64,000 nt of DNA from Culex pipiens pallens (taxonomy: Eukaryota > Arthropoda > Insecta > Diptera > Culicidae): assembly GCF_016801865.2 (NCBI RefSeq), contig NC_068938.1:92776221-92840220 (forward strand). The letters run 5' to 3'. Under the pieces are notes generated by a model. The model ran no database searches, was not told the origin of the DNA, and worked only from the letters and a program-made list of their open reading frames with translations. The translations under genes and the position numbers were made by a program. Positions within the stretch are counted from its first letter, which is position 1. Every line of letters begins with the position of its first letter. Of this stretch, positions 35,429 to 47,242 are shown in pieces.

Positions 35429-38422
35429 TTTTTTTTTTTCATAAAATTATTTTTATTAGGTCCTTTTCGGTACTGGGACCTGGTTAGGACCGAGTCGGCT
35501 TTTGTAATTACATTTGGCTTAATAATTACAGAGGATCTTGTGTGTAAATGTTAGTGGGAGGGGAGCCGATTACCCGCGGCCTACTCGGGGTTAGTAGGGA
35601 AGGGATTGATGTTAAAGACAAGGCGTGGGAAGGGAAGGGGGATTGTGTAGGGGTCTTGGTTGGCTCTGCTGGCCTTTGCGTTTTGTCCTCAGCCGCAACT
35701 CGGTGTCCAGCTGCTGGGGCGTTCTTGCTTTGCTTCCGGTGCAACCAGAAACGACGGCTATGTGTGAAGGCGAGTTATACTAACTGAAGGAAAACTAACT
35801 GAAGGAAAACTAACTGAAGGAAAACTAACTGAAAGAAAAACTAAATAGATATATTGGAATCTAAGAGGAACTGATAGATCGGATAGAGAACATCAAGGTC
35901 TAGTTGAGATAACGCGTCTCGCATCGGAATTTCTGGTGGTCTTCCTCGGGCCCTGAGGGTATTTTTCAACTTAATTCTGTGAGCCTGGTGATCTGGACAC
36001 GCCCATACGAGATGGTCGATGTCCTGATAACCCTGCCCACAGTCGCATAAGTTCGTATCACTCATGTTGATACGGTACAGATGAGCCTTGGACGAGTAAT
36101 GGTTCGACATAAGGCGGGACATCGTTCTGATGAATCCACGCGTCAAGTCCATTCCCTTGAACCAGGCTTTTCTTTGCACCTTAGGTCGTATGGAATACAT
36201 CCAACGTCCCTTGGTGTCTCCGTCCCATTGTGTTTGCCAATCCAGAAGCGCACGCTGCCTCGGAAAACCGTAGCATTCTTGTAGGCTAATTGGCCTTTCA
36301 AAAATGTCACCACTCTCAGCACCCTTCTTGGCGAGCAAGTCCGCTTTCTCATTACCCGGAATCGAGCAATGAGCGCGGACCCATACCACCGTGATGCTGA
36401 AGGACTGAGCCGCCAGGTTGTTTAAAGTCTTGCGTATTTCCGTGAGGAAAAACGCAGACTCCCTGGTCGGCTTCAGAGACCGGATAGCCTCAACAGAGCT
36501 AAAGCTATCGGTGAAGATGAAGTAGTGGTCAGGTGGCATGGTCTCGATGATTCGCAGTGCGCAGTAAACCGCGGCTAACTCTGCGACGTAAACCGAACTC
36601 GGGTCCTTCAGCTTAAAGAACAGCTGATAAGATTCATGATGAACACCGAAGCCCGTACAGCCGTCGAGCTTGGAGCCATCGGTGAAGAATCTGTTGTTTG
36701 GAGGAACATGGCTGTACTTTGATGCGAAGATCGACGGTACAACTCCCCGCAGAAGATGGTTTGGGATACCGCGAGTATCGGCTTTCATGGACGTGTCGAA
36801 GCCAATCCGGGTGCTGCTGGTTAACGGAGGCGTGCGCTGTACCGTTGTGCTCGGGCTCCACTCCCACGATGACATAAAGTCATAATATAGAAGCATGCGC
36901 CGAGACTCAACGTGAAGGTTCAGCAACGTTTCAAAATTGTCAATTACCAGTTTATTCCTGTAATCACACCGGATCAGGAACCGGTAAGACAGTTCGTAGT
37001 AACGAGTTCGCAGAGGCAACACTCCCGCCAAGACCTCGAGGGTCATGTTGTGAGTTGAGTGCATGCATCCCAAGACAATGCGAAGACTTCGGTACTGTAT
37101 CCGCTGGAGAACCAACAAGCGTGATTTTGCAGCTGTTTGGAAGCAGAAACTGCCATATTCCAGCACCGAGAGTATCGTTGTCTTGTACAGTCGAAGCATG
37201 TCAGAAGGATGAGCACCCCACCGGTTGCCAGAGACACTGCGCAGAAAATTAGTTCTTTGCAGGCACTTTTGTTTCAGGTAGTTAATGTGCTTTCCCCATG
37301 TTCCCTTCTGATCAAAGATGGTACCCATGTACATGAAGTGGTCCGACTGCTCGATAGTCTTTCCCGAGAGAGAAAGATTGAGCTGCGGCGGTTCATGCTT
37401 CCCCGTAAAAACGACCAGTTCCGTCTTCTCCGGAGAGAATTCAATACCCTTTCCAACTGCCCAATGGGCCAAGTTGTTCAGAGTATCTTGCAAGGGTTCT
37501 AGCAGATCGACTTCTTTCTTGGCAGCGATTGAAACCACTGCGTCATCTGCGTACTGTATAAGGGTGCAGTCTCCGGTCAAGCAATCATCGATGTCGCTGA
37601 CGTAGAAGTTATACATGGATGGACTAAGGCGTGAGCCTTGTGCCAAACCCATGTAACTTATCCGGGTGATTGCCAGATCACCTTGCACAAAGTGCATGTG
37701 TTTTTCTGACAACAGGTTGATGAGGAAGTTGCACATCGTCGGATTGAGACCGCTCCGCCGCAGCTTTACTCCCAACACATCGATGGAGACTGAATCGAAT
37801 GCACCCTTGATGTCTAGGAAGACAGAAGCCATTTGCTGTTTTTTACCACGGGCTATGTCGATTCCTGTGGCCAGCAAAGCTAGACAGTCGCTTGTTCCCT
37901 TGCCTCTCCGGAAGCCATACTGCGTGTCTGACAGCAAGTGCTCTCGTTCCATCCATGGTTCGAGGCGGTCGAGGATCATCTTCTCCAGCAACTTGCGTAG
38001 ACACGACAGCAAGCTGATTGGACGATACGAGTTGTGGTCGGATGCCGGCTTACCGGGCTTTTGAATGGCAACCACCCGGACCTGTCGCCATTCGTGTGGA
38101 ATTACGTTCTGCTCCACCAACGTGTTGAACAGTTTCAACAGACGCTGCTTGGCGACGTCCGGAAGATTTTTCAGCAAGCTGAACTTGATCTTGTCCGGAC
38201 CAGGAGCAGTGTTATTGCCCGTCAATAGTGCTATGGAGAGCTCTACCATCGAGAAGGGAGGATTAGCATCGCTCCCATCAACAACGTCGAATGATGGTTG
38301 TGTCGGCACCGAGTCCGGGCACACCTTCTTGGCGAAATCCAATATCCACTTGTCCGATTTTTCCACACTCTCGTTCGGAACGGAACCTCTACGCATGGCC
38401 CTCGCAACGCGCCACAGAGTGC
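35429..38422 (-). mobile_element. 5'-truncated LINE (non-LTR retrotransposon), 14-bp TSD
   Basis: TAATATAGTAATAT occurs immediately outside both ends (35415-35428 and 38423-38436). On the - strand the element ends in an 11-nt A-tract (35439-35429), preceded by AATAAA (35457-35452). A 15-bp tandem repeat (unit TAACTGAAGGAAAAC, about 4 copies, 35781-35842) lies directly after the stop codon. The 5' end starts within the second ORF, so ORF1 and the endonuclease domain are missing, as expected from incomplete reverse transcription. Confidence 0.93.
35841..38422 (-). CDS. LINE ORF2 fragment: reverse transcriptase-RNase H
   Basis: This fragment encodes the RNA-dependent DNA polymerase and RNase H of a non-LTR retrotransposon. 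The frame is uninterrupted for about 860 codons from the truncation point to TAG at 35841. Residue numbers count from the in-frame position at 38465, whose first 14 or so residues come from flanking DNA. The RT core includes RPISLLSCLRKLLEK (148-162), the catalytic D218 in LDIKGAFDS and YADD at 305-308. RNase H has TDGS (D596), E629, TDS (D653) and GNEKAD (D709). A C-terminal knuckle CDCG..H..C (807-823) follows. RNase H plus this knuckle points to the I/LOA/R1-like group; the exact clade is not settled. The N-terminal endonuclease is lost, so it cannot be autonomous, though RT and RNase H residues are intact. Confidence 0.93.
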
Positions 38423-38436
38423 TAATATAGTAATAT

Positions 38437-40808
38437 ATCCCAGGTTGGATCAAATTGTTAAACACATTCCTCTATCGATATTAAACATCGATCGATATCG
38501 ATATTAAATCTGGAAAATCTCACGGTTAGTGAAAATTGGATCATCCCTCGTCTCTTGGACGTCCTTTAAATACTGTCAACTTAAAAACAATGAAAATTTG
38601 CTGATAGAACCTATTGAAAACTTAACTGAGATATAAAAAAAAAAGATAAAGTTTCCTGGATTTTTTTTGTTAAAACTAACAGCAAGAAATCCTATAAAAA
38701 TGTCTGCAAATCCCATCCCCATCCAGCGCTTGCGCCGCGGGCGTTCGACTCGCAGTATAATACGTAACAAACAAAGAATCGTGACACGGTTACCGCCCAC
38801 CACTCCACAAACAACCAGCAGTGTTGGTCTTGGCCGCCGGCTAAGATCCATGAGGGTCGGTCGTTGATACCTATAGACCATAGCCAAACGCAGTCTCTCG
38901 GCCCCAAATGGACCCGTATCAACGGCGATGGGTTAGCAGACCATTACTAGTCTGGGTCTTAAAAGCCTTTTTCAGATTCTGCGCCAGTCGCTCCAAAGTC
39001 GGCCGAAACTAGTTTGGCCACCTTCGACAGTGGCGCGAAAACGGCAGAAACTGCACACACACCAAATTTCCGGGTGCATGTTTTGCGTACAAATGGGGGG
39101 AAGATTCGGCCAACCGTGGCCAGAGGCCGCCGCAGAGATTTCCATAGTTCGCCACCATCATCATCATTAGCTGGCAGCATCGCGCAGGATGGCGAAAAAA
39201 TTATGCATTATTATGAAAAATTAGCTACAAGCCGCCTGGCGCGAGCCAACTTTTTGAGACAGCTAACTAACCGCGATAAAAGACCGGGCTAGCGATGGCT
39301 TAAGTGCTTTGGTAATATTGCCATTTGAGAGGCACCACCAGAAAACGACTGCGAAACGCGTTGATTTTAGGGTGTTTTGTGGCTTGGATTAATTTCGGAC
39401 AGACGGCTGACCGCGTCGCCGTTTTGGGGGCGACAGTGACGATCAGTCAGAGCTGCAAAAAAAAAAGATGGATGGACTTGCGCTTGGGTGGTCACGTTAA
39501 GTCGCTACTCTTTCACTAGTCGGGCATGCACTTAAATTGAGCAAAGACGCCGCATAGACTAAACAAGCTGATAACTAATGAATTTGACGTGCAATTTGGA
39601 TGCGTCGCGACAGTTATGCAATGTGAAGTTGGCGAAAATTGATTACACTGCATATTCTTTGGCGGGATTAACCTACTTTTACTATTTCAGATATTGGTGA
39701 GACTTCAAGGTCTCGGGAAAAAAACTATAGCTGAAAATATTCATTTAAAGAAATTTCAGCATGTGAATTTGCGTCAAATCCGCGCTTTTCTCAGAGTTGA
39801 TTATTCAACTATGGGCTATTTTTAAATCCATATTATATCTGTCGCATTAACATTCACTCATCTTAAGTTATATCGCTTTATAACATAATTAGTGAGCAAT
39901 TAGGCTAGCAATCAAAACAATAATGAACACAATTCCCAGCTGCCACTACAAAAAGACTGCTCCTCTTTGCCTCTTTGCAATTATCAACCTGTCAAACTCA
40001 CAAGCCTCACAGCCAGCTCACGGTTGGTGACGAAGTGTATAATCGCAGCCCGCAGATGGAATGGATGGGCGCCTAAACTCCGTCACACGTATGATCCTCG
40101 GCGCGCGATGTCTATACCTGATGGGCACGTAACCCACTACAATTAGTGTGCATTACTGTCTCTCCTTCTCCCAAAAAGCTCAACCCAAAAAGCGCAACTA
40201 TCGCACGATCAACGCAGACCTGGTGGCGTGTGGAGCTTTTATTGCACGAACTTGATTTGGCGCCCAGCAGAAAATGAGAGTGAGACACACTGTTTGCCGA
40301 CATTGTAATCTGGATATTATGTAATGTTTTGTTTTACTTTTGGATTTTTGTTTTTTTTTGCAAGCTCATGCACGCTACCAGTATTTGCAACTGATCTGTC
40401 ATAAATCAGTTTTATCAATTGGGAGCACCTGTTGTCTTGTTCGAAATATCAAAAATAATATAATGAAGTAAATTGCATTTGATATAGAATAAATAAACTT
40501 CACATCTTCTAATTTCTTCCCTAACATAAAATGATCATCAAACTGTTATCACAGGGATCCAATGTATGATTTAATTAGGGTTTCTAAAGAGCTGATGAAA
40601 TACTTTGGATGTTCTAAAATACAAACTCTTATTTAATAATATATTTTTACTCCAATGGATAGTTTCTCCTTACATAGCTTACATCATTCACTTGAAATCT
40701 GAGAAATCTTAAAAACTGAACACGACGCACTCGGTAAGTCAATTTAAAAAGAGTTTGATTTGATACTTTTAAAATTTTGTTTAGTAGAACAATAACCGCA
40801 ATCGACCT
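38437..40808. other. Unique-looking sequence, no gene seen
   Basis: About 38690-39530 is GC-richer with short frames on both strands but no supported exon. Nothing repetitive was recognised apart from the TATCGATA pair next to the LINE. Confidence 0.4.
38473..38503. promoter_or_regulatory. Two DRE-like TATCGATA sites
   Basis: The palindrome TATCGATA occurs at 38473-38480 and 38496-38503, with ATCGATCGAT between. In Drosophila this octamer is the DREF-bound core-promoter element. The LINE inserted about 40 bp away. No transcript start can be shown here, so function is inferred only from the motif. Confidence 0.25.
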
Positions 40809-41040
40809 ACAGTATGTAAAAAAAGTATTTACACCCCATGGGTACTATGCACAGTTTGTGATGAAACATGTAACAATTTAAAGTTTGACAGAAACCTAGT
40901 ACTACGTTTTGTTCAGAAACTCATGCCGAACATTTTTCTACAAAAAGCTCATGAAAAGATGTTTTCTATAAAAAGTTATATAACAAATACTATTCCAAAA
41001 ATCAAAAAAGGTGCAAAAAAAGTTTGTACACCTTTCGACA
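40809..41040. repeat. Degraded Tc1/mariner-like fragment
   Basis: TACAGTATGTAAAAAAAGTA followed by TTTACACCCC is of the type seen at Tc1-like termini. A CAAAAAAAGTTTGTACACC block about 190 bp on resembles a repeat of it. No transposase frame remains. Confidence 0.4.
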
Positions 41041-43917
41041 AATTAACATAAATAAAGTTATTTGTTGACAAATCACCATAAATCCAGTTCCCCAACTCCA
41101 AATAAGCATCCTTGACTGAAAAAAAAATAATTTGGATTGAATATAAAGTTTACTAATTACTTAGTATAAAAGTTTATATAACTCTGGAAATTCTATGTAA
41201 AACTTATCAAAACTTAATTTTGCAAACTTTCAATTTAACTAAATGTCAATATATTACCATAAAATTGCTAAATAAACATTCTGGAGTGGGTATAACACCG
41301 TTTTGGGAGTCTTTGATAGAATAGATTTTTCGTTGGAATTTCGTACCAACCCGGAATTACGTCGTCGGAAAATCCGCCGGTATCCGAACCGGTCCACATT
41401 TCACAAGTCAACCTATGTGGCATCGGAAAGGGCATAAAATTTCCGATCTTTTGATAACCATACATCTATGTTTTATATAAAACCCACGTTTTTAAATACA
41501 TTTATGCTGAATATATTTTCATTTTACATCTGATTGCACAAACTAGGAAAAAGTAGGAAATCTAACAAATACAATCACAAAATGTATGTGTTAAAATTCA
41601 GAAAATGCTTATTAAATTTGATTCTATTTTTTGTAAAATTTAAATCAAACTATTTTTTTAGTTACATTTGATTATGATGTACGGTTTCTTCACATGAGCA
41701 TTTTAATGACCTCTATTTTTTAAAATTTTTGAATTATTTTGCAAGTGTTTCCTTTGACAAACATGTATTGATGAAAAAAGCAGCCGAACAAAAACAATAC
41801 AAAATCCATTCATAAAAGACTTCACCTAGAGGAACTTTCAAAAGCCCCAAATCTGCAAGTCATCGGGTGTATCATCGCCAGACACAGTGACCCAGAGAGT
41901 AGGTGCATCATTCAGCTTCACGTCGATCATCATCCATCAATAAGTGTGGCTTGGAAAAAACACCCTGAAGGCTGCTTGTGAAGGTCAATTGCTGGGGCCG
42001 TTGTCTGGACACTTACGATTTGAACTTTGGCGGTGGAGTTCAACCATATGAGAGGGCCTTTCGATTGCGTGTTGTGGATGGTAGAGTTAGTTGTGTTGTT
42101 TTTTTTGGTTAAAAAAGGTAACGATATTTTTTAAAATTGGTTTCCACTTTAAAGCTTTTAAACTTTGCACTAATAATCCTCATGTGAAAATAATTTAGTT
42201 TTTTATAGCTTGATGGCATCATCAAAAACTTGAAATGCAATACAGAACAAAAAACTAAGCGAAATGGCGTGAGAATGGCAGGATTCTTCAGTCAAGCTAC
42301 GTTCCTTTCCACTCCTTTCCAAATGCAGATTATTAGCTAATATGCAATCGTTAAAATGCATTTTATTGATTTAAATGTGAGTTCAGAGCCATCAACAAAA
42401 TTGGCGACTGTCGTCATCAAGACGAGTTTATCGTTTTATTATAGCTGCATCATTTCACATGACGCTTAATGACTCTCGGAAAATCCAAATGCAGATTATT
42501 AGCTAATATTTTTATAATTGGCAAGGTTTGGCAAAAGTGATAGTTGGGGCCTCAAATCTACTAATCCCAATTCACCTCCTTTAATCTTACTCATAAAATT
42601 GAAAGACTGGGTAGCATATATCCAATAGTTGATTTACATTCTTCAAGGACTCTCAAAGTATATTTAACCCTCTTTTCTATCAGCAAACATTCTGTTCACG
42701 GTTAGTCCGCACATTTGCCCTCCTCTACCAGACCTGCTGTACCAACAATGCATCGCTCAAAACAAGATCAACCATACGGGGAGGCAGCTTTGTTTGTCCG
42801 CAGTGTTCGATGTACATCTACGACGAGATCGCTGCATCTGCATCTCTATACACGCTGCATACTAAACCGTTTAGTATCTCCTACCCAGTTCTGCAACGAA
42901 CTTCTAGCATCCGCATTTGAATTCACCATACTTGCAGCCCGGCAGTTCTCCCCGCGATCGATCATAAATAGTACACCAGGCCGCAGCCACAACAACCAGC
43001 AACAACAAAACGATGGCAATCCATATTGCGAACCAGGGCTATTCATTTTCACCGGATACACATTTTCATCTCATGTCAACATTCGGTGTGGTGGTCGCGT
43101 TACAGCACATCAACGTACGACCTAATGCAAGGCGGTTACGTCACTTTTGCAACGTTGTAAACGTACATAAATAGGCTACTCCTTACTTCACCCTGCACCG
43201 GACCCGACAGACTGGGTGCACTGGAAAAAAGGGCAACCGAGATCTGGCCACCATCGTCGTTGAGTACACTCTCTCGATGAGTATGCAATATCGCGATTCG
43301 CGTTACCTGATGGGTTCCTGATTGCCATTATCGCCCGCATCAAGGTTGGTGGCGGCTGCTCAACATATCTATTTGCGCAAAGTGGTTTGGCTGTAAGTGC
43401 AAGTGATCGATTGGATCTGGTGGAAAATGTTGCTGCTGCCGCTGCCGCTTTTTTCTTCACCTGTCGTGGCCAAAGCTGATCGTTGACCGCACGGCAATTG
43501 TTTTTCCACCTTTTTCTCACGGAAGACAAACATCCTGGACACTATCGGCGGCCGGCTATCAATTTTCGAGGCTCATTAACGCGTCACAGTCGGCGAGCTC
43601 GACAAAGGTGCTATGTAGAAGATTATGAAGTGGATAGGGGCAAGAATAAAAATGATGAGTTGAACCTAATTTCATGTATTTTTCGTATTAATTATCCAAA
43701 CAATCAGCATAGTCGTATCCAGCTCCCCGGTATTGAGATGAAGAATTTAAATTGTTGCTTGTATGCTACTTTATGCAAAAGATCGTTTTGTTCGAAAATG
43801 AGCTAATGATGACGTTGTGTTATATTCAATAAACCCTACACGATGCATTATACCGATTTGGGAAAATCTCTTCCGTTTCCCGAATATCTTTAAACACACT
43901 TTTTCAGTTTTTTGTTA
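41041..43917. other. No gene seen
   Basis: AT-rich up to about 42700. About 42700-43600 is GC-richer, with a 136-codon frame at 42715-43125 and opposing frames. Composition and lack of splice context argue against coding. AAATGCAGATTATTAGCTAATAT is repeated at 42321 and 42489. Confidence 0.4.
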
Positions 43918-44011
43918 ACCGTCATCAGGGGAGACATTGGGTCATACAAAAATGCTGAAATTTGTATGACCTAATCTCACCCCCAGACCCAATGTCACCC
44001 CTGATGACGGT
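43918..44011. mobile_element. Short hairpin MITE (ACCGTCATCAGGGG ends)
   Basis: The 94-bp unit has ends ACCGTCATCAGGGG and CCCCTGATGACGGT and inner inverted GACATTGGGTC/GACCCAATGTC and TCATACAAA/TTTGTATGA blocks. It is almost a single hairpin. Confidence 0.7.
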
Positions 44012-44766
44012 ACTTAGTATATTGTAACTTTTTATTAGTGTCACCGAATAAGTTGTTACTTGATGCGTTTTACTGATAACTGTTTGCTTAAATAAATTGA
44101 CTCCATCATTTATAGTTATGAAAACAAGTAGAAAGCGCGTGTAAAATGCCAGGGTGTAAAATAAATATTGCACTATTTTAAGAAATTTCATGTAATATTA
44201 TGTAATATTATAATATTACATAATATTATCTCGCAAAATTCGAAAAAATCCAGGTAAAGTCTGTTGACTACAGACTAACTTTAAACAACCAATTTCAAAA
44301 CTGACAGTTTCTTTTTTTCAGATGACGATCCAGTAAAATCTACTAACTTTTAAGCTAAATTTCCTTGTTTCAGGTAGGGGGAGAGGGGGTAATATGCACC
44401 CCCTAAGGGAAAACTGTGATTTCTCAACCATAACATCAATTCTGTGGAAGAATTTTGTTAGATGTTCTAAAACAACTATTATTCTTCGTCACCCATGTGT
44501 AAAAAGTCTTGAAAAACCCTCAAAATTGTTTAAAAATGCATATTTCTAAAAATATTTTTGATTCATTCCAAACAATCATGCGGGGCAATATGCACCACAA
44601 CATTGGGGCAAAATGCACTACAACAACGGGGTAAAATGCACCACAACAATTTTGACAGAAAGTATCTTATTTGGCAGCTCGTTACAAGGGGACCATAGTT
44701 GATCCGTTGTAAAATATCGTCTTCTAAATATTTTTTTGCGTAAAAAGACAGATATAGTGATCAGAA
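44012..44766. other. MITE remnants; GGGGCAATATGCACCAC-type words
   Basis: About 44135-44230 matches the left part of the element at 17304 (GGGTGTAAAATAAAT..) and holds an ATAATATTACATAATATTAT palindrome. About 44385-44645 repeats GGGGYAAWATGCACYACAAC words several times. No gene. Confidence 0.45.
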
Positions 44767-45932
44767 TTTTTTTTTTGGTTTTATTATAGAGACTTTACAC
44801 CATTGTGCATTCATCTCTTCAAGGTGGATAGTGAAAGAGGAAAGATTACATAGTTTAAAATCACTTGTCTGGCAATATTCAATAATTGTTACCATGCCTT
44901 TTTTCTAACGATTTCTGTCTATGTTTCAAATATTTAGCAGAATATTTAAAGAGTGAATTATCAAGTTCTTCAAGTTTATCTTCGTCCTCTTCTTCCAGCG
45001 ATTTAGAAGTTATCTCACAACACTTTTTCTTATAATATTTAGCTTTTATGACATCTTCATCTTCTTCATCAGTTTCTTCTGCAGCCATCTCTCTTCGTTT
45101 TGTTGTCAATTCGTCATCCGCGTCCAAATATGCCTGTAAGCGCTTCCGGGTTTTGCGAGTGTGCTTAGAAAGCACGGTCTCGAATCCATCGTTGTCTTCT
45201 TCATCAATTTCATTTGTTTGCATTGCATATAGGTCAGGATCACTGTTGTTACTTTTGCTGCTGCTGCTGCTTGGCTCAGGTTCAATCGTTGGTGTACTGC
45301 TTTTTTGGTTCACCTTTTTACTCGAATCCGCACATTTTTTGTTCTTTGCTTTGAGTTTGCAACGCGATTTTTTGCCTATAATCGTCACTGCTGCAGCAGC
45401 ATTGTTTACAGTGATTGATTTCGGCGTTGGCTGTTTCAGCAACATCCGCAGGGTCCGAACTCCATTTGGGATCCCTGGGAAGAAGTTAATCCAGCGGTCG
45501 TTGGTGATGGTCAAAATGTCGCCGTATTTACTCATCACTTTGACTACGTCATCATTGCTTATGCCTAGAGGTAGGTCAAGCACACGAACGTCCGTAGCGT
45601 TGTTGTCCAGGTAAATCGGGATTTTGCAACCCTGATATACCAGAGGTTTGTCGATGATGGACGAGGCCATTGCTGAGTCGGCGAACTGCAGCACGGCTAT
45701 TCTTCTTCTATTGCATAATTGCAATGCTCGCAAGTTTTCTTGGTTTACTTGAAGGTCTGCGAGAAATTTTTTTACAAGCTTTGGGCTTGGTTGGTTTTGG
45801 AGTTGACAAAAATCCAGAACCACACTGTTTTTGTCTACGGTGCACATTTTGAAAAAAGCGGCGACGCGCACACAAACTGCGGACTGGCGTTGAGAATGCG
45901 ACTTGTAAGGTCGGCGGTTACTTTGCAACTGT
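44767..45932 (-). mobile_element. ORF1-only retroposon with 10-bp TSD and poly(A)
   Basis: The 10-mer GTGATCAGAA flanks both edges (44757-44766 and 45933-45942). On the - strand the insert starts ACAGTTGCAAAGTAACC, has an 85-nt leader, one intact ORF and a 3' UTR with AATAAA (44785-44780). It ends in A10 (44776-44767). This is a complete mRNA-like retroposed unit. With a LINE-ORF1-like protein and no ORF2 it is either a half-LINE (HAL1-like) element or a retrocopy of a domesticated ORF1 gene. Confidence 0.8.
44879..45847 (-). CDS. LINE ORF1 (gag-like) protein, intact, single exon
   Basis: This encodes 322 aa from the first ATG (45847, context TCAAAATG); the open frame extends upstream but has no earlier ATG. 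Two RRM-like segments are visible. The second (TDVRVLDLPLGISNDDVVKV, then FFPGIPNGVRTLRMLLKQP) resembles nucleic-acid-binding ORF1 proteins of L1/Tx1-type mosquito LINEs. In those, a GVRTL..P..I segment is followed by CCHC knuckles. Here the expected knuckle region is only KKSRCKLKAKNKKC, so the zinc fingers appear lost. The C-terminal half is Ser-rich, then highly acidic/basic (EETDEEDEDV, NEIDEEDNDG) with FETVLSKHTRKTRKR. It probably binds RNA, in RNP particles or the nucleus (inference). The ORF shows no stops or frameshifts. Confidence 0.7.
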   Translation of the reverse strand: MCTVDKNSVVLDFCQLQNQPSPKLVKKFLADLQVNQENLRALQLCNRRRIAVLQFADSAMASSIIDKPLVYQGCKIPIYLDNNATDVRVLDLPLGISNDDVVKVMSKYGDILTITNDRWINFFPGIPNGVRTLRMLLKQPTPKSITVNNAAAAVTIIGKKSRCKLKAKNKKCADSSKKVNQKSSTPTIEPEPSSSSSKSNNSDPDLYAMQTNEIDEEDNDGFETVLSKHTRKTRKRLQAYLDADDELTTKRREMAAEETDEEDEDVIKAKYYKKKCCEITSKSLEEEDEDKLEELDNSLFKYSAKYLKHRQKSLEKRHGNNY

Positions 45933-45942
45933 GTGATCAGAA

Positions 45943-47242
45943 ATTGTTTTTAAGTTTGATTTTTGACATAAGACTTTAGGATCGTATTGTCAAATCTACG
46001 ATTTAGAAAAAAAATATCTGCAAAAAGCAGGTTAAAATATATCTACTAATAGTTTTCGGAGAATTTCACGATAAAATCAAGAAATATTACTAACAACAAA
46101 ATGGCAACTCTGCCAATACATTTTGCCCTTGCTGACTCATAGCTTAAAAAATGTCCATTTGATACTCCAACACATGCAAAAAAAATTCAGAAGAAATATA
46201 TGATTCGTCCTTTATTTTGTGTTAAAATGGGTTCAATTTTTAAAAAAATGTCCTGATTGTTCGGAATTGCTCTTATCTAAACCTTAAACTTTACCGAAGA
46301 CAGTAAATTGGATCACAAATGCGTTCTCAAGATACAGGTACCATAATGTTTAGATACTATTTTTGTATGAACACGAACAGTTATGTATGGAAGAATCTAA
46401 AATTCAAAATTGCTTAGTGGTCATATAAAAAGCCTCTACAAGGTTTAGGTCAAATTAAAAAATGTAAACATTAAGTAAAAAAAATGCTGATTTCTGAAAG
46501 AAATGCTAAGAAATGTGAAAAGCATTGTGTCACTTGTGCGCTATCTTGTGACAACGACTTTTTTGTACTTATCGAGTAAATCGATTTTAAAAGTTTGAAG
46601 GTTTGCATAACTACTTTTTTGCATGCATATTTGTAGCCAAATTATTAGATTAGCTTTTAGGTGTACAACATATTTATTTCAGTTAAGAGCCTTAGTTCAG
46701 TTTTAAAATGCACTTGTTAATGATTCATATTCATTTCGCATAAACATACCATCACGAGACGGAACTAAGTTTTCCACGAGGCAAACTGCCAGTCTTGAGG
46801 TTACCAGTAGGTACTACATCCCATAAACATTCGGACATTCCTTCTCGACCAAGACCCTCCCAGACGCGGTGGCGGTAGTTGTTAGTTGGCGCAAAATTGC
46901 CCATAAAAAGTCTCCACATGGGGTAAGTCGGTGATTTGTACATCCGCAACGAGGAAAACTCGGCACTCAACCAGAACGAAACACCAAAACAGTCTGGGCG
47001 GGGGCAGCCTCCACCTTCAACTCCTCCTCCCAGCGGACAGACAGTAAGCTCCAAATTAGCAGCGACTCTCCAAATGATAATTCACTCAAGTATGACTTTC
47101 CTCGCGCTCTTGCTCTCTGCCACGATTGTTGCTCGCTCTTTGCTCATATTTTCCCATCCAAGTTGAATTATAAATTCTGATCGGTACAAAATCGTTTGTA
47201 GTTGTACCAATGAGTGTGATGGTTGGTTAGGGGTTGGGGGTG
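45943..47242. other. No gene; repeat remnant
   Basis: About 46285-46520 belongs to the GCCGAAGACA repeat family (ACTTTACCGAAGACAGTAAAT). About 46750-47165 is GC-richer with frames on both strands but no support for coding. Confidence 0.4.

Noticed and set aside
37137..38064. Several 120-130-codon + strand frames within the LINE
   Set aside because: Antisense to the RT frame, no features of their own.
42715..43125. 136-codon + strand open frame
   Set aside because: Basic/Ser-rich mixed composition, opposing frame present, no splice context.
45048..45614. 188-codon + strand frame opposite the ORF1-like gene
   Set aside because: Antisense shadow; poly-Leu/Ser runs reflect acidic and Ser repeats of the - strand ORF.
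45848..45928. N-terminal 27-residue extension of the ORF1-like protein
   Set aside because: The upstream start is TTG; the first ATG in good context is at 45847.
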